Source of the DNA: Corynebacterium ulcerans
GTDB taxonomy: Bacteria > Actinomycetota > Actinomycetes > Mycobacteriales > Mycobacteriaceae
Assembly: GCF_900187135.1 (NCBI RefSeq)
Contig: NZ_LT906443.1
Coordinates: 124,001-188,000 of the forward strand
Direction of reading: 5' to 3'
DNA length: 64,000 bases
Positions within the stretch are counted from its first letter, which is position 1, and every line of letters begins with the position of its first letter. Of the stretch, positions 47,846 to 56,371 are shown in pieces. A program made the position numbers and the translations under genes. Below the pieces are notes generated by a model that saw only the letters and a program-made list of their open reading frames with translations, did no database searches and had not been told where the DNA came from.

Positions 47846-48666
47846 TGTTTGATCGGAAAAACGATAACGTATGCGGCATTAACGGGCCCCAGCTTGCTTG
47901 TAAAGGAGTATCAGCGGGATACGGCGGAGAACGCATAGTAAAAGATATTTCGGTGACGATTCCCGCTGGGAAAATTACTGCGTTGATCGGTCCTAACGGT
48001 TGTGGCAAGTCAACCTTGCTCAAAGTTTTGGGAAATCAATTAAAAAACGAACATGGGCAGGTCACACTAGGGGAACGTGGTCTTGATAGTTTCTCCGCTC
48101 GCGATTTTGCGCGTCAGGTTTCTTTCCTGCCTCAACAACCCGTTGTTCCTGAAGGCATGACGGTGCGTGAGCTTATTGCTTTTGGTCGTTATCCGTATAC
48201 GGGTGCTTTTGCGTCTTTAAGCGAATCAGATCAGCAAGCTATCGATGAGGCTGCAAAACTTACCAGTGTCGAGGACTTCTTGGGGCACTCTGCAATGGAG
48301 CTGTCTGGGGGACAAAAACAACGCATGTGGATTGCAATGACTCTGGCGCAGGAAACCTCCATCATGCTGCTTGATGAGCCAACCACGTTTTTAGATCCCG
48401 CACACCAGTTGGCTATTTTGGAGTTGGTTAAGTCCTTGAATAGACAAGGGAGAACCATCGTGATGGTGGTTCATGACATGGCGCATGCAGCTAAGTTTTC
48501 TGACCATGTTGTGGTGATGAAGGAAGGAAAAATTCTTGAACAAGGGCCAACGGAATCTACTTTAGATCCATCCTTGATCAAGAAAGCTTTTAACATTTCG
48601 ACGCTTATGGTGACAGATCCAGAAACTGGTAGGAAGCTTCCCATCGCTTATGGAATTCACAAGTAA
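47845..48666 (+). CDS. ciuD: Iron-siderophore ABC ATPase
   Basis: Walker A GPNGCGKST, signature ELSGGQKQRMWIAMTLAQ and Walker B IMLLDEPTTFLD identify an ABC ATPase of the FecE/FepC type. The start at ATG 47845 (MFDRKNDNV) has AGGGGA upstream and overlaps the ciuC stop; the frame is open further back inside ciuC. 273 residues. It would drive import through CiuB/CiuC. Confidence 0.93.
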   Translation: MFDRKNDNVCGINGPQLACKGVSAGYGGERIVKDISVTIPAGKITALIGPNGCGKSTLLKVLGNQLKNEHGQVTLGERGLDSFSARDFARQVSFLPQQPVVPEGMTVRELIAFGRYPYTGAFASLSESDQQAIDEAAKLTSVEDFLGHSAMELSGGQKQRMWIAMTLAQETSIMLLDEPTTFLDPAHQLAILELVKSLNRQGRTIVMVVHDMAHAAKFSDHVVVMKEGKILEQGPTESTLDPSLIKKAFNISTLMVTDPETGRKLPIAYGIHK

Positions 48667-48671
48667 CTAAA

Positions 48672-48687
48672 GGTAGCCTTGGCTACC
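48672..48687 (+). promoter_or_regulatory. Palindrome at the ciuE start
   Basis: GGTAGCCTTGGCTACC is a perfect inverted repeat of seven-base arms around TT, lying just before ATG 48688. It could hold the ciuE start in a hairpin or be an operator. It matches a DtxR box at only about 12 of 19 positions in the best register, so DtxR binding is weakly supported. Confidence 0.4.
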
Positions 48688-51600
48688 ATGTTGAATGATA
48701 AATTTGAAAAAATTAGCTACTTTAAAGATTTTTCTGCGTTTGTCCAGGAAGCTGAGACAGATATTCGTCAGAGACTCATTACAGCGCTTCAGCAGGAGAA
48801 TTTGCTTTGTGATGAGACCGTTCTAGGAGACTTGAATACACAGCCTCCTCAGATCGATTCCCCTGCTCACATGCTGCGTTACCTGGCTGAATCAGGTGCT
48901 CTCGCCGTAGAAGCAACCAACATTGATCGGGCATGTGAAGAAATTGAAGACGGAGTAACGGGGCTTGCGCGGGCTAGAGCTGGGATTTCTTCTCGCTGGA
49001 TGGAAAAACGCGAAGAACTTTCTTCAGAAGAATCCAGCCGCCTGGAGCAAGCGCCCTTTTCTGCACTTGTTGCGGCGATGCTACAACGGTGTCCGGTGGC
49101 TGATTCATCTGCGTTATTGGCCAGGTGCGAACAAGTAGTGTGTGATGGACACCCAGCTCACCCTGCGGCAAAGACATCCTTAGGTGTGGGAGAGGCCTGG
49201 CAGGAAGTCCTTCCTGAGCAAATCGAGTCGTATGAATTACGGTTTATAGCTGTTCCTCGGGAGTTTGTCGTAGCCACAGGGGCAAGCATGCGCGAGGAGC
49301 TGGCTACGCTACTCCCACAGCTCTCTCGCATGCTAGAAGCCGAGCTACTAGAAGAAGGGAGAGTAGATCAAGAAGTTATTCCTGTTCATCCATTTCAGTG
49401 GCATTCGGTGATAAGGAAAGAGTTTTCTCAAGAAATTTCAGATGGTGTAGTGCAGCTACTCCATACAACTATTTCAGCTGAACCTCTTATGTCTGTTCGG
49501 ACTGTGCGCGTAAGCGACGGCGTGGGATCTGCTCACATTAAACTTGCATTGGAAGTGCAGCTTACAGGTGCTGTCCGAGGTATTTCTGAAGGCGCGGTAA
49601 AAGCACCGCTGATTTCTTCTGTGATTGATTCAATTATGGCTCTGGATTCAGGCTTTGTTCCTCGCACTCCAGACGATGAACCCGGATTTAACCTTGTGCG
49701 GGATAAAGCTGCGATCAGATGGGATGAAAGTACCGGAATTCGGTCACATTGTTTGGGAGCGATACTCCGAGAAGATCCCGCGCGGAATGTGCGCTCTGGT
49801 GATGTGGCTTTGCCCGTCGCAACGCTGATAGCGCGAAACCCATTGACCGGCAATTGTGTGTTCAAAGATTTAGCGGAAGAACTATCCCGTCGCTCTTGCG
49901 TAGAAACGGAAGATTTTATCGAGGAATGGTTTAGTGCACTAGGCCGATTGCTGTTTGTCCCGGCGTCGGCTTTGCTAGGACGTTGGGGAATCGCGCTTGA
50001 GCCACACCCACAAAATGTTGTTGTGGTATTGCGCGATGGCATGCCGCACAAGGTATTTGTGCGAGATTTGGGAGGCTGCCGACTGTGGTCTCAGGGGCCG
50101 TTAGCAGAGCATAGTGTGGGACGCGGCATCATTGATGAGGTTGCCGGTACTGCGCTGAGCGAAAAGGATGCGCTGCGGCTTGTTGATAAAGTGTTCTACC
50201 CGCTGGTCGCTAATCTGTACCGAAACCTCTTGGACTCTCTTTCTTTGGAAAAACCGCAGATAGAGAGCATCTCTACTAAGATTTCGTACTTGCTTGCGCG
50301 TGAATACTGGCGCAGCCGTGCAGCTAAATTTGGTGCAGAATCACCGATGGAAACCCCCGTGGATCAGCATCTGGCACTTGTTTATGGTCGCTTTTTAGGC
50401 AGCGAATTACCGGTTAAGCGAGTACTCGGCATGCGTCTTTCCGGTGCTGTGACAGAGCAGGAATATGTGTTTGCTCACAATCCCTTGGAACATGAAGACT
50501 TTTTGAAGCAACAACATGTACGCAGAAAAATCGAGAGGAACAGACCATGGGCTGAATCGTGTGTGTACAACCGCGTGAACGCTGCTGCTAAAGACGAAGG
50601 CCTTTCTGCCGATGACCTCACAGTGCTATCAGAAGATATAAGGAACGCGACAGAGAATCTTTCGCTCGTCCGGACTCACGTAGAGCAACATATAGGGAAG
50701 CGCCATCGGAGTCTATGGACTATGCTCCAGGAACTGCCCTCACACGAGGCAATGGTTACTGCCGATTCGCTAGGAATTAGCGGACACAATGTGCATCCGT
50801 TGGCAAAACTTCGGCGGGGATTCTCCATGGAAGAGTCCGTAGCTTATGGCCCCGAGTCTTATTCCACAGTAGACTTACGGCTCTTAGCGGTACACCGCGA
50901 TCTGCTGGAGACCTCTTCAACAGAGGGGTTTCATGCTTTTTTCACCCGTCATTTTGCCAACCACGTTGATGCCGCAGCTCAAGAACTGGGTCGGATGGGT
51001 CTTCAACGACAAGAGTTTGAGATCATTCCTGTTCATCCCTGGCAATGGGAACACGTGATTTCAAGGGCATATGCTCAGGACATCAGTAGTGAGAACGTGG
51101 TGATTATTCCCCACGTGACACTGGCTGTGCGTCCAACCATTTCTTTACGCACGGCTATCCCACATGCGCCTTCGGTGCTAGGACAACGTCCTTTTATCAA
51201 GTGTGCGGTCGACGTCGTGCTCACGTCAACGCGACGTTCTATTTCGCAAAATAGCGCGCTAGGAACACCGCGCGTTGCTGAACTCGTAAAAAATGCGGTT
51301 GCCTATGTGCAGGAAAACATGGGAGCTTCCCGACGCGTCAAGGTTATCCCTGAACTAGCGGGCGTTACCTTGGCTAGGAGTATTGGAAGTACGGATGAAG
51401 CCGCCAAGCGTGGCTTATCTGTTTTGCTTCGCGACGACGCTACCAACTACCTAGAAGACGGAGAAATTGCGATAAGCGCATGTGTCTTACGCGGGCACGA
51501 GGGAATACTAGCCAGCCCTCTGCAAGAACTCGGCCTGGATTTTCTACGTAAATACACCTTTGACCTTATGAGCACAGTATTGGGTCTTATGTGTTTCCGG

Positions 51601-52074
51601 GGGATTGCTCTAGAACAGCATTTGCAAAACACGATGGTTCGTATTGCTTTTGTGGACGGGACTCCTGTTTATCGAGGTCTCTTGTTAAGAGATTTTTCTG
51701 GATTGCGCGCGTACCTACCAAGGCTTAATCAATGGTGCGAACAAAACCCATTTGAACCCAATGCAATAACCCTGACGGATGATTATGAAGAATTTATCAA
51801 TAAGGGGTTTTATGCCTCTGTTTTTGGGAATCTTGACGGATTAGTCACTGAGATTGCTCACCTACAGGGGGTGGATATTGATGATGTATGGACGATAGCG
51901 CGTGCAGAAATCGAGCGTTTTATTGATGCGCTACCATGCTCGCTTCCGGAGAACGATGCCCAATGGTTGCGTCGAGAAGCTATGAGGCGCAAAGGGTTTT
52001 TATCCATGGGGATGAACAAAACGGGAACGGATATATACATTGATGTGACAAATCCACTGCATAGCGATGCATAA
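48688..52074 (+). CDS. ciuE: Tandem NIS siderophore synthetase (IucA/IucC family)
   Basis: About 1,128 residues, roughly twice a usual IucA/IucC enzyme, because two NIS-synthetase-like halves are fused. The family motif is seen as PVHPFQWHSV near residue 233 and again as PVHPWQWEHV near residue 783, each followed by a typical tail with SxRTxR-like segments (MSVRTVRVS, ISLRTAIPH). These enzymes condense citrate-type carboxylates with amines or alcohols using ATP. It follows ciuD by 21 bases; a TTG (48679) is an alternative start. Product not identifiable. Confidence 0.9.
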   Translation: MLNDKFEKISYFKDFSAFVQEAETDIRQRLITALQQENLLCDETVLGDLNTQPPQIDSPAHMLRYLAESGALAVEATNIDRACEEIEDGVTGLARARAGISSRWMEKREELSSEESSRLEQAPFSALVAAMLQRCPVADSSALLARCEQVVCDGHPAHPAAKTSLGVGEAWQEVLPEQIESYELRFIAVPREFVVATGASMREELATLLPQLSRMLEAELLEEGRVDQEVIPVHPFQWHSVIRKEFSQEISDGVVQLLHTTISAEPLMSVRTVRVSDGVGSAHIKLALEVQLTGAVRGISEGAVKAPLISSVIDSIMALDSGFVPRTPDDEPGFNLVRDKAAIRWDESTGIRSHCLGAILREDPARNVRSGDVALPVATLIARNPLTGNCVFKDLAEELSRRSCVETEDFIEEWFSALGRLLFVPASALLGRWGIALEPHPQNVVVVLRDGMPHKVFVRDLGGCRLWSQGPLAEHSVGRGIIDEVAGTALSEKDALRLVDKVFYPLVANLYRNLLDSLSLEKPQIESISTKISYLLAREYWRSRAAKFGAESPMETPVDQHLALVYGRFLGSELPVKRVLGMRLSGAVTEQEYVFAHNPLEHEDFLKQQHVRRKIERNRPWAESCVYNRVNAAAKDEGLSADDLTVLSEDIRNATENLSLVRTHVEQHIGKRHRSLWTMLQELPSHEAMVTADSLGISGHNVHPLAKLRRGFSMEESVAYGPESYSTVDLRLLAVHRDLLETSSTEGFHAFFTRHFANHVDAAAQELGRMGLQRQEFEIIPVHPWQWEHVISRAYAQDISSENVVIIPHVTLAVRPTISLRTAIPHAPSVLGQRPFIKCAVDVVLTSTRRSISQNSALGTPRVAELVKNAVAYVQENMGASRRVKVIPELAGVTLARSIGSTDEAAKRGLSVLLRDDATNYLEDGEIAISACVLRGHEGILASPLQELGLDFLRKYTFDLMSTVLGLMCFRGIALEQHLQNTMVRIAFVDGTPVYRGLLLRDFSGLRAYLPRLNQWCEQNPFEPNAITLTDDYEEFINKGFYASVFGNLDGLVTEIAHLQGVDIDDVWTIARAEIERFIDALPCSLPENDAQWLRREAMRRKGFLSMGMNKTGTDIYIDVTNPLHSDA

Positions 52075-53371
52075 AATTTTGATGCGCGGAAAAGACAAAC
52101 CGAATGATGTTCGGCTACTCATAGGCCAGGCATTGCTTTCTCGAGTAGCAAGTTCCTCTGAGCTCGTAGCACTCAATTGGTGGATTTTTCATGCCACAGG
52201 GTCATCCACGCTGGTCGGTCTTATCACTTTTGCCAGGTTATCTCCGCTGCTTGTGGCTGCGCCCAAGTTAGGGGCCCTGTCTGACCGAAAAGATCCCACC
52301 CGGTTACTTGCATTTGTGCTTTTTATCGGCAGCGCAGCCACGTTACTCATAGCTGGGTTAATTTTGGTAGCGGCGCGTACTTCGGTTTTAAGCACCTGGC
52401 ACATAGTGTGGCTTGTGTGCGGTGTTGTGGCTATCCGCGCATTAATAACGTCTGCTGAGCCGGCTATTAGAAACGTGGTCTTAAGCAGGCTAAGCGAAGA
52501 CACAATGTTTGTGTCGAATATGTCATCTCTGTCGCTGGTTTTAACGCTTTCGCTTGCAATCGGACCAGCAGTCTCGGGTCTTTTGATGGCGATTGGTGGA
52601 GCCGCTCTCGCCATTGCTCTCAGCGCGGTGTTCTACGGCATCGCTGCTGTTATCGCCATGAGGATGTTTATTTGTGGGAAAAACCGGAAGCGCAGTCGCG
52701 ACGCCTCTGCAAAAGAAATCGTTGCGGATGAAGAATCTGAAAAGCAGGTTTCCCCGCAAAAAAACACGAAAAGCCTAGCGATTATTCGGGCAGAAATCCG
52801 TAAACAGCCAGCTCTCGGCGCACAACTCATCCTAGCCGCAGGTCCGATGCTTTTTGTGTTCCCTTATACCGCGATGCTTCCCGTTATAGCGCATTCAGCT
52901 TTCAAAGAGGACGCAGAACATGGCGTTGCACTTATGGCGGGGGCTGCTGGCATCGGAGCGGTCTTGGGAGCACTAGTTCTAAAGCGATGGGTGAAAAAAC
53001 CCGCGGCGATAGTGGCACTTTATAGTGCTGTTTTCCTAGCCTTACCACTTGCTGGGCTTGCGACATCGCTTTCTACCGGGAATATCGCTTGGCTTAACCT
53101 TTTGCTTATCGGAAGTATCGGGCTTATCGGGCAGTTGTATCGTACGACTAACCGAGTCGCCACGTTGCTCCTAGCACCAGATGCTCATAGGGGACTTTTT
53201 AGCGGAATTTCCCAAACAGATCGCGCGCTCATCCCATGCGGGGCATTTTTCTTGGGGATTATCGCAGATCATGCAAGTGCAACTGTGATGATAAATTGCA
53301 TGGTTGCTGGCAATATCTTCTTTATTCTGCCAGCCCTTGGATTAATGATGAGGAGTAGGAGAGTGGGCTAG
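52067..53371 (+). CDS. MFS transporter next to the siderophore synthetase
   Basis: About 434 residues with roughly 12 helices split by a hydrophilic loop near residues 200-240 (KNRKRSRDASAKEIVADEE). NWWIFHATGSSTLVGLITFARLSPLLVAAPKLGALSDRKDPTRLL is a typical MFS start with the helix 2-3 loop. The ATG overlaps the ciuE stop by eight bases. A siderophore exporter is the likely role by position. Confidence 0.8.
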   Translation: MHKILMRGKDKPNDVRLLIGQALLSRVASSSELVALNWWIFHATGSSTLVGLITFARLSPLLVAAPKLGALSDRKDPTRLLAFVLFIGSAATLLIAGLILVAARTSVLSTWHIVWLVCGVVAIRALITSAEPAIRNVVLSRLSEDTMFVSNMSSLSLVLTLSLAIGPAVSGLLMAIGGAALAIALSAVFYGIAAVIAMRMFICGKNRKRSRDASAKEIVADEESEKQVSPQKNTKSLAIIRAEIRKQPALGAQLILAAGPMLFVFPYTAMLPVIAHSAFKEDAEHGVALMAGAAGIGAVLGALVLKRWVKKPAAIVALYSAVFLALPLAGLATSLSTGNIAWLNLLLIGSIGLIGQLYRTTNRVATLLLAPDAHRGLFSGISQTDRALIPCGAFFLGIIADHASATVMINCMVAGNIFFILPALGLMMRSRRVG

Positions 53372-53482
53372 GGACAAGGCACGCTAGAGCAGCGGTGTAT
53401 AGATGCGGAAGATTCTTTTCGCTCTATACTCTTTTATGTCCAAAACTGTACTGGCTAAGTGGCACAGCTAGGGAGGCTAGTA

Positions 53483-53746
53483 ATGCTCTACCCATTATTC
53501 ATCACGATCAGTTCAGCTGTTTTAACAATTACTGCTGCTATATCGGCTACCAAAGCTAAACCTCAGCATCCGTTGGTGGGTGAAAAGTCCGCTAAAGCGT
53601 CTGCGTGGTTTGGCGGAGCCAGTCTGCTTTATCTAGGGGCAGTGATTTTAATCTTGTTGGAGATGAAGTGGTTGGCTGTAACGGCAGGGTTAATTGGACT
53701 TATCGCAGCAGCAACCGGGTTTGCTCTCTCTAGCTTTAGAAAATAG
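53483..53746 (+). CDS. Small membrane protein of unknown function
   Basis: An 87-residue protein with two or three hydrophobic segments (LYPLFITISSAVLTITAAI, SLLYLGAVILILL, LAVTAGLIGLIAAATGFAL). An in-frame start at 53459 is possible, but GGGAGG (53471-53476) before ATG 53483 decides. It follows the MFS gene by about 110 bases, possibly in the same transcript or with its own promoter. I do not recognise the family. Confidence 0.65.
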   Translation: MLYPLFITISSAVLTITAAISATKAKPQHPLVGEKSAKASAWFGGASLLYLGAVILILLEMKWLAVTAGLIGLIAAATGFALSSFRK

Positions 53747-54124
53747 CTATGTACGTCCCTTCTGCCAGTACTGAGGCTGGGGGTAAAACTCGTGGCCCTT
53801 TGTAGTACTTTTTGTGCCACGAATGTGCCATTTTCTTTCCTTCTCGGTGCTTTCGTAGCCTTTAAAAGAAGGGTATAGACGTTACGGTAGTGGTTGTTTT
53901 AAGAGGCGGTTACTAGCCCGTCTTTTTTGGCTGTTTGTCCCTGTGTTTTCGTGCAATAATCGTGCAATTCCTATGCCAATCTAGGCTAAAACCGCAGGTC
54001 GTTGACAACCGGGCTATGTTGTCGGATTACGGTTGTCCTGTATAGTTGTCTTTGCCCTAGGATGTGCATTTATACAGAAAATACCCTGCTCTGAAAGTGT
54101 GAAAACACCTTCTGAACAGGGCTT
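53747..54124. other. Non-coding stretch between the small membrane gene and tRNA-Pro
   Basis: No gene is supported. TCGTGGC/GCCACGA (53790-53796, 53816-53822) can form a hairpin. Two pairs of hexamers repeat at 11-base spacing: GTGCCA (53814 and 53825) and GTGCAA (53951 and 53962). The 3' part holds the tRNA terminator. It might be a scar of an old integration beside the tRNA, but no duplicated tRNA end is seen. Confidence 0.4.
54075..54121 (-). terminator. tRNA-Pro terminator
   Basis: Read on the minus strand, CCCTGTTCAGAAGGTGT pairs with ACACTTTCAGAGCAGGG across TTTC, with a few mismatches, followed by TATTTTCTG. It begins three bases beyond the encoded CCA. Confidence 0.75.
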
Positions 54125-54201
<77 letters not shown>

Positions 54202-54275
54202 ATGTTGTTTTGGCAACTGCTATAGGTTACATCATTGTGATTGTAGAATGCGAATTCGCAGGTAATGGCAGGAAA

Positions 54276-54665
54276 TTAGGTGACTATTCCGTCGACGTAG
54301 GTCCAGAGGCCGTCGACACGGGTGAAGCGGGAGCGCTCGTGGTGCTTTCCTCGTGATCCTTCACATTCATAAAAGGCGGTAAATTCTACGATTCCTTCAG
54401 TGTCCAGTAAACCGCCCCGTATAGAGTCGTGAATGATGAGCCGTGTCCATGTAATGTCGGGATCAAGCTCTAGATCAGCAGGTCGAGTTGAGGGGTGCCA
54501 CGTTGCGACGAGGTACTGTGGATTCTCTAGTGCAAAAGCGGTAAACCGCGACCTCATAAGGGTGGCCGCGGTGGGAGCAGCCTTGGAGAAGTTAAGGAAA
54601 GGCTGGCAGCATTCGCTCAAAGGTAACGATGTCATGCATGGACAGGCTATGGTCTGGTGGGACAT
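54276..54665 (-). CDS. YchJ/UPF0225-type protein with SEC-C-like cysteines
   Basis: About 129 residues. The N-terminus has paired cysteines (ACPCMTS, SECCQPFLN) and the rest the YchJ-type core (LMRSRFTAFALENPQYLVATWHPSTRP, GIVEFTAFYECEGSRG). ATG at 54665 is chosen; a GTG at 54680 overlapping the upstream gene's stop is the alternative. Function unknown; YchJ has been named for zinc-ribbon-like domains. Likely cotranscribed with the upstream hydrolase gene. Confidence 0.8.
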   Translation of the reverse strand: MSHQTIACPCMTSLPLSECCQPFLNFSKAAPTAATLMRSRFTAFALENPQYLVATWHPSTRPADLELDPDITWTRLIIHDSIRGGLLDTEGIVEFTAFYECEGSRGKHHERSRFTRVDGLWTYVDGIVT

Positions 54666-54679
54666 GGGGATTGCCTGCA

Positions 54680-55867
54680 CTAGCGGGTGAGATCGTCGAT
54701 AGCGATATTTTCGCTGAGCAATGCTTCAATCTCGTTATTTTTAACTGCGGCGAGCAATATGTTCCGCTCTTCCTGTGATAATTCTCCCACGAGGTCGATC
54801 TCCCGGCGAAGCTGGACGCTGCCGTCAGCGGTAAGCGTTTTTTCCACGGTAACGTTGACGTTTTTCAAGGCGGAGATGCGCTTTTCTTTAGCCGCAATCC
54901 TTATCGCTTGCGATGATGCTGATGCTAGTGCAGAGACGATGAGAGCTATAGGCGAGTAGCCGAGATTCTTTCCGCCCTGTGCCTTTTCCCTGTCGGTGGT
55001 GAAGCTGTGTGTGCCGGTTTGCACGTGGTCTGTGAATTTACCGGTAGGAATCGAATGGGCGATAGCTGTGGTCTCGGAGATTGCGTTGGGATCTTCGACT
55101 GCATTCTCAACGACAAGGTGCTGTTGGGCCCATGTGTGGATAATGTGTGCAGCGTGTTGTGCGGCCCCTTGTTTTGTGACCAGGTGATCCACTTTGTGGA
55201 GCGCAACAAGGGACTTTGGGTAACGGGTCGTGCGGAAGATGAGCTGCGCATTATCCACTCCGACTGTTGTGTCAGTGGGGGAGTGCAGGATTAGCAAAGG
55301 CTTGCGCAGTCGGGGGAGGTAAGCCTCGGGGTTGGTTTCTGCAAGATCTTCGAGGAAGTCTCGTGAGATGGTGATGTCACGTCCGCCGAGCAACAGTGTG
55401 ACCGCCCCTGTCTCGTCGACTTCGCTAATCCTGTCGGCAAAGTGCAGAACTGCGTGGGCAGGGTCAAAAGGTGCGCCAATGGTTGCGACCGCTTTGATGC
55501 TTGGCATCTCGGTTGCTGCTTTTAAGGAGGCGGCTCCTCCGAGTGAGTGCCCTATGAGCAACTGTGGGGCGTTGTAATTATCTGTTAACCACTGTGCTGC
55601 AGCGCGGATGTCTTCCACATTTTCGCTGAAACAGGTGTCTGCAAAATTTCCTTCCGATTGACCAAGTCCGGGGAAATCAAAACGAAGGCAAGCGATACCA
55701 AGATCCGCCAAAGTTTTAGATACTCGTGCGGCCGCTGGGGTAAACCGGGAACCGGTAAAGCAGTGTGCAAAAAGCGCGAAGGCTGTAGGTGGTGCGTCTG
55801 GGAAATCGATGGTCCCAGCCATCTGGTATCCCTTGCTGGAAGGTACCTTCACACTTACAGAATGCAT
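54680..55867 (-). CDS. Alpha/beta hydrolase fused to an OsmC-like domain
   Basis: Residues 1 to about 250 are an alpha/beta hydrolase (LLIGHSLGGAAS nucleophile serine near residue 107, RFDFPGLGQSEG oxyanion side). The last ~140 residues resemble OsmC (LGYSPIALIVSALASASSQAIRIAAKEKRI, VQLRREIDL). OsmC/Ohr peroxidases use two cysteines; here no cysteine is left in this domain. The fusion is known as a bacterial family, but peroxidase activity is unlikely. Start ATG at 55867. Confidence 0.85.
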   Translation of the reverse strand: MHSVSVKVPSSKGYQMAGTIDFPDAPPTAFALFAHCFTGSRFTPAAARVSKTLADLGIACLRFDFPGLGQSEGNFADTCFSENVEDIRAAAQWLTDNYNAPQLLIGHSLGGAASLKAATEMPSIKAVATIGAPFDPAHAVLHFADRISEVDETGAVTLLLGGRDITISRDFLEDLAETNPEAYLPRLRKPLLILHSPTDTTVGVDNAQLIFRTTRYPKSLVALHKVDHLVTKQGAAQHAAHIIHTWAQQHLVVENAVEDPNAISETTAIAHSIPTGKFTDHVQTGTHSFTTDREKAQGGKNLGYSPIALIVSALASASSQAIRIAAKEKRISALKNVNVTVEKTLTADGSVQLRREIDLVGELSQEERNILLAAVKNNEIEALLSENIAIDDLTR

Positions 55868-56371
55868 TCCATACTCCTTGCCGGATATGACTTATAGTGG
55901 CATCCCTTTGGAGCTTTCTGGCCTTGGCGGGGACATAAAGGCCACAATTTGATAAAGGCATGAGAAAGCATCCCCGAGGGCAAGGGATGATGTATATCAG
56001 CTTATCGGGAAACGTTCTGAAAGGTGGTGACGGTTTGTGTATCTGTCTCCTAATTCAAAATGACATGCCTTGTGCTGCGTAGGTCACGTAGGAGGCACTT
56101 TATGGTTAATGCTCACCTTGTGGGAGATGAATGGGGCGAGGGTACTTCAATGGCTTTAATTGCTATGAGTATATACTAAGTTTTATTAAATTTTCTATTG
56201 GTTTTGTTTTATTTGTATCTCCGCAAGTCATGGAATTGACAATCGGTGAGGGTATTTGACGGGCCTTTTACGCTCTGACCGTGCTGTGATGGGGTAGAAC
56301 TAAACAAGGACATACTGCTGTAAAGGCATTGCAAAAAGCATTGTGTATGCAAGGAGAAGGGAACATCTACC
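55868..56371. other. Region before secA2
   Basis: About 500 bases with no long gene. A CATCCC/GGGATG hairpin (55969-55974, 55984-55989) and the small ORF at 56102 lie here. An AT-rich stretch (56160-56220) and TTGACA (56236-56241) may form the secA2 promoter; a clear -10 is not seen. Confidence 0.5.
56102..56179 (+). CDS. Candidate 25-residue small ORF with a strong ribosome site
   Basis: ATG 56102 follows AGGAGG (56090-56095) at the ideal six-base spacing. The product begins MVNAHLVGDEWGEGTSM and ends in LIAMSIY: an acidic front and a hydrophobic tail. The stop is TAA. Nothing is recognised. It may be a real small peptide or an upstream ORF of secA2, 192 bases ahead of it. Only the ribosome site supports it. 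Confidence 0.4.
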   Translation: MVNAHLVGDEWGEGTSMALIAMSIY

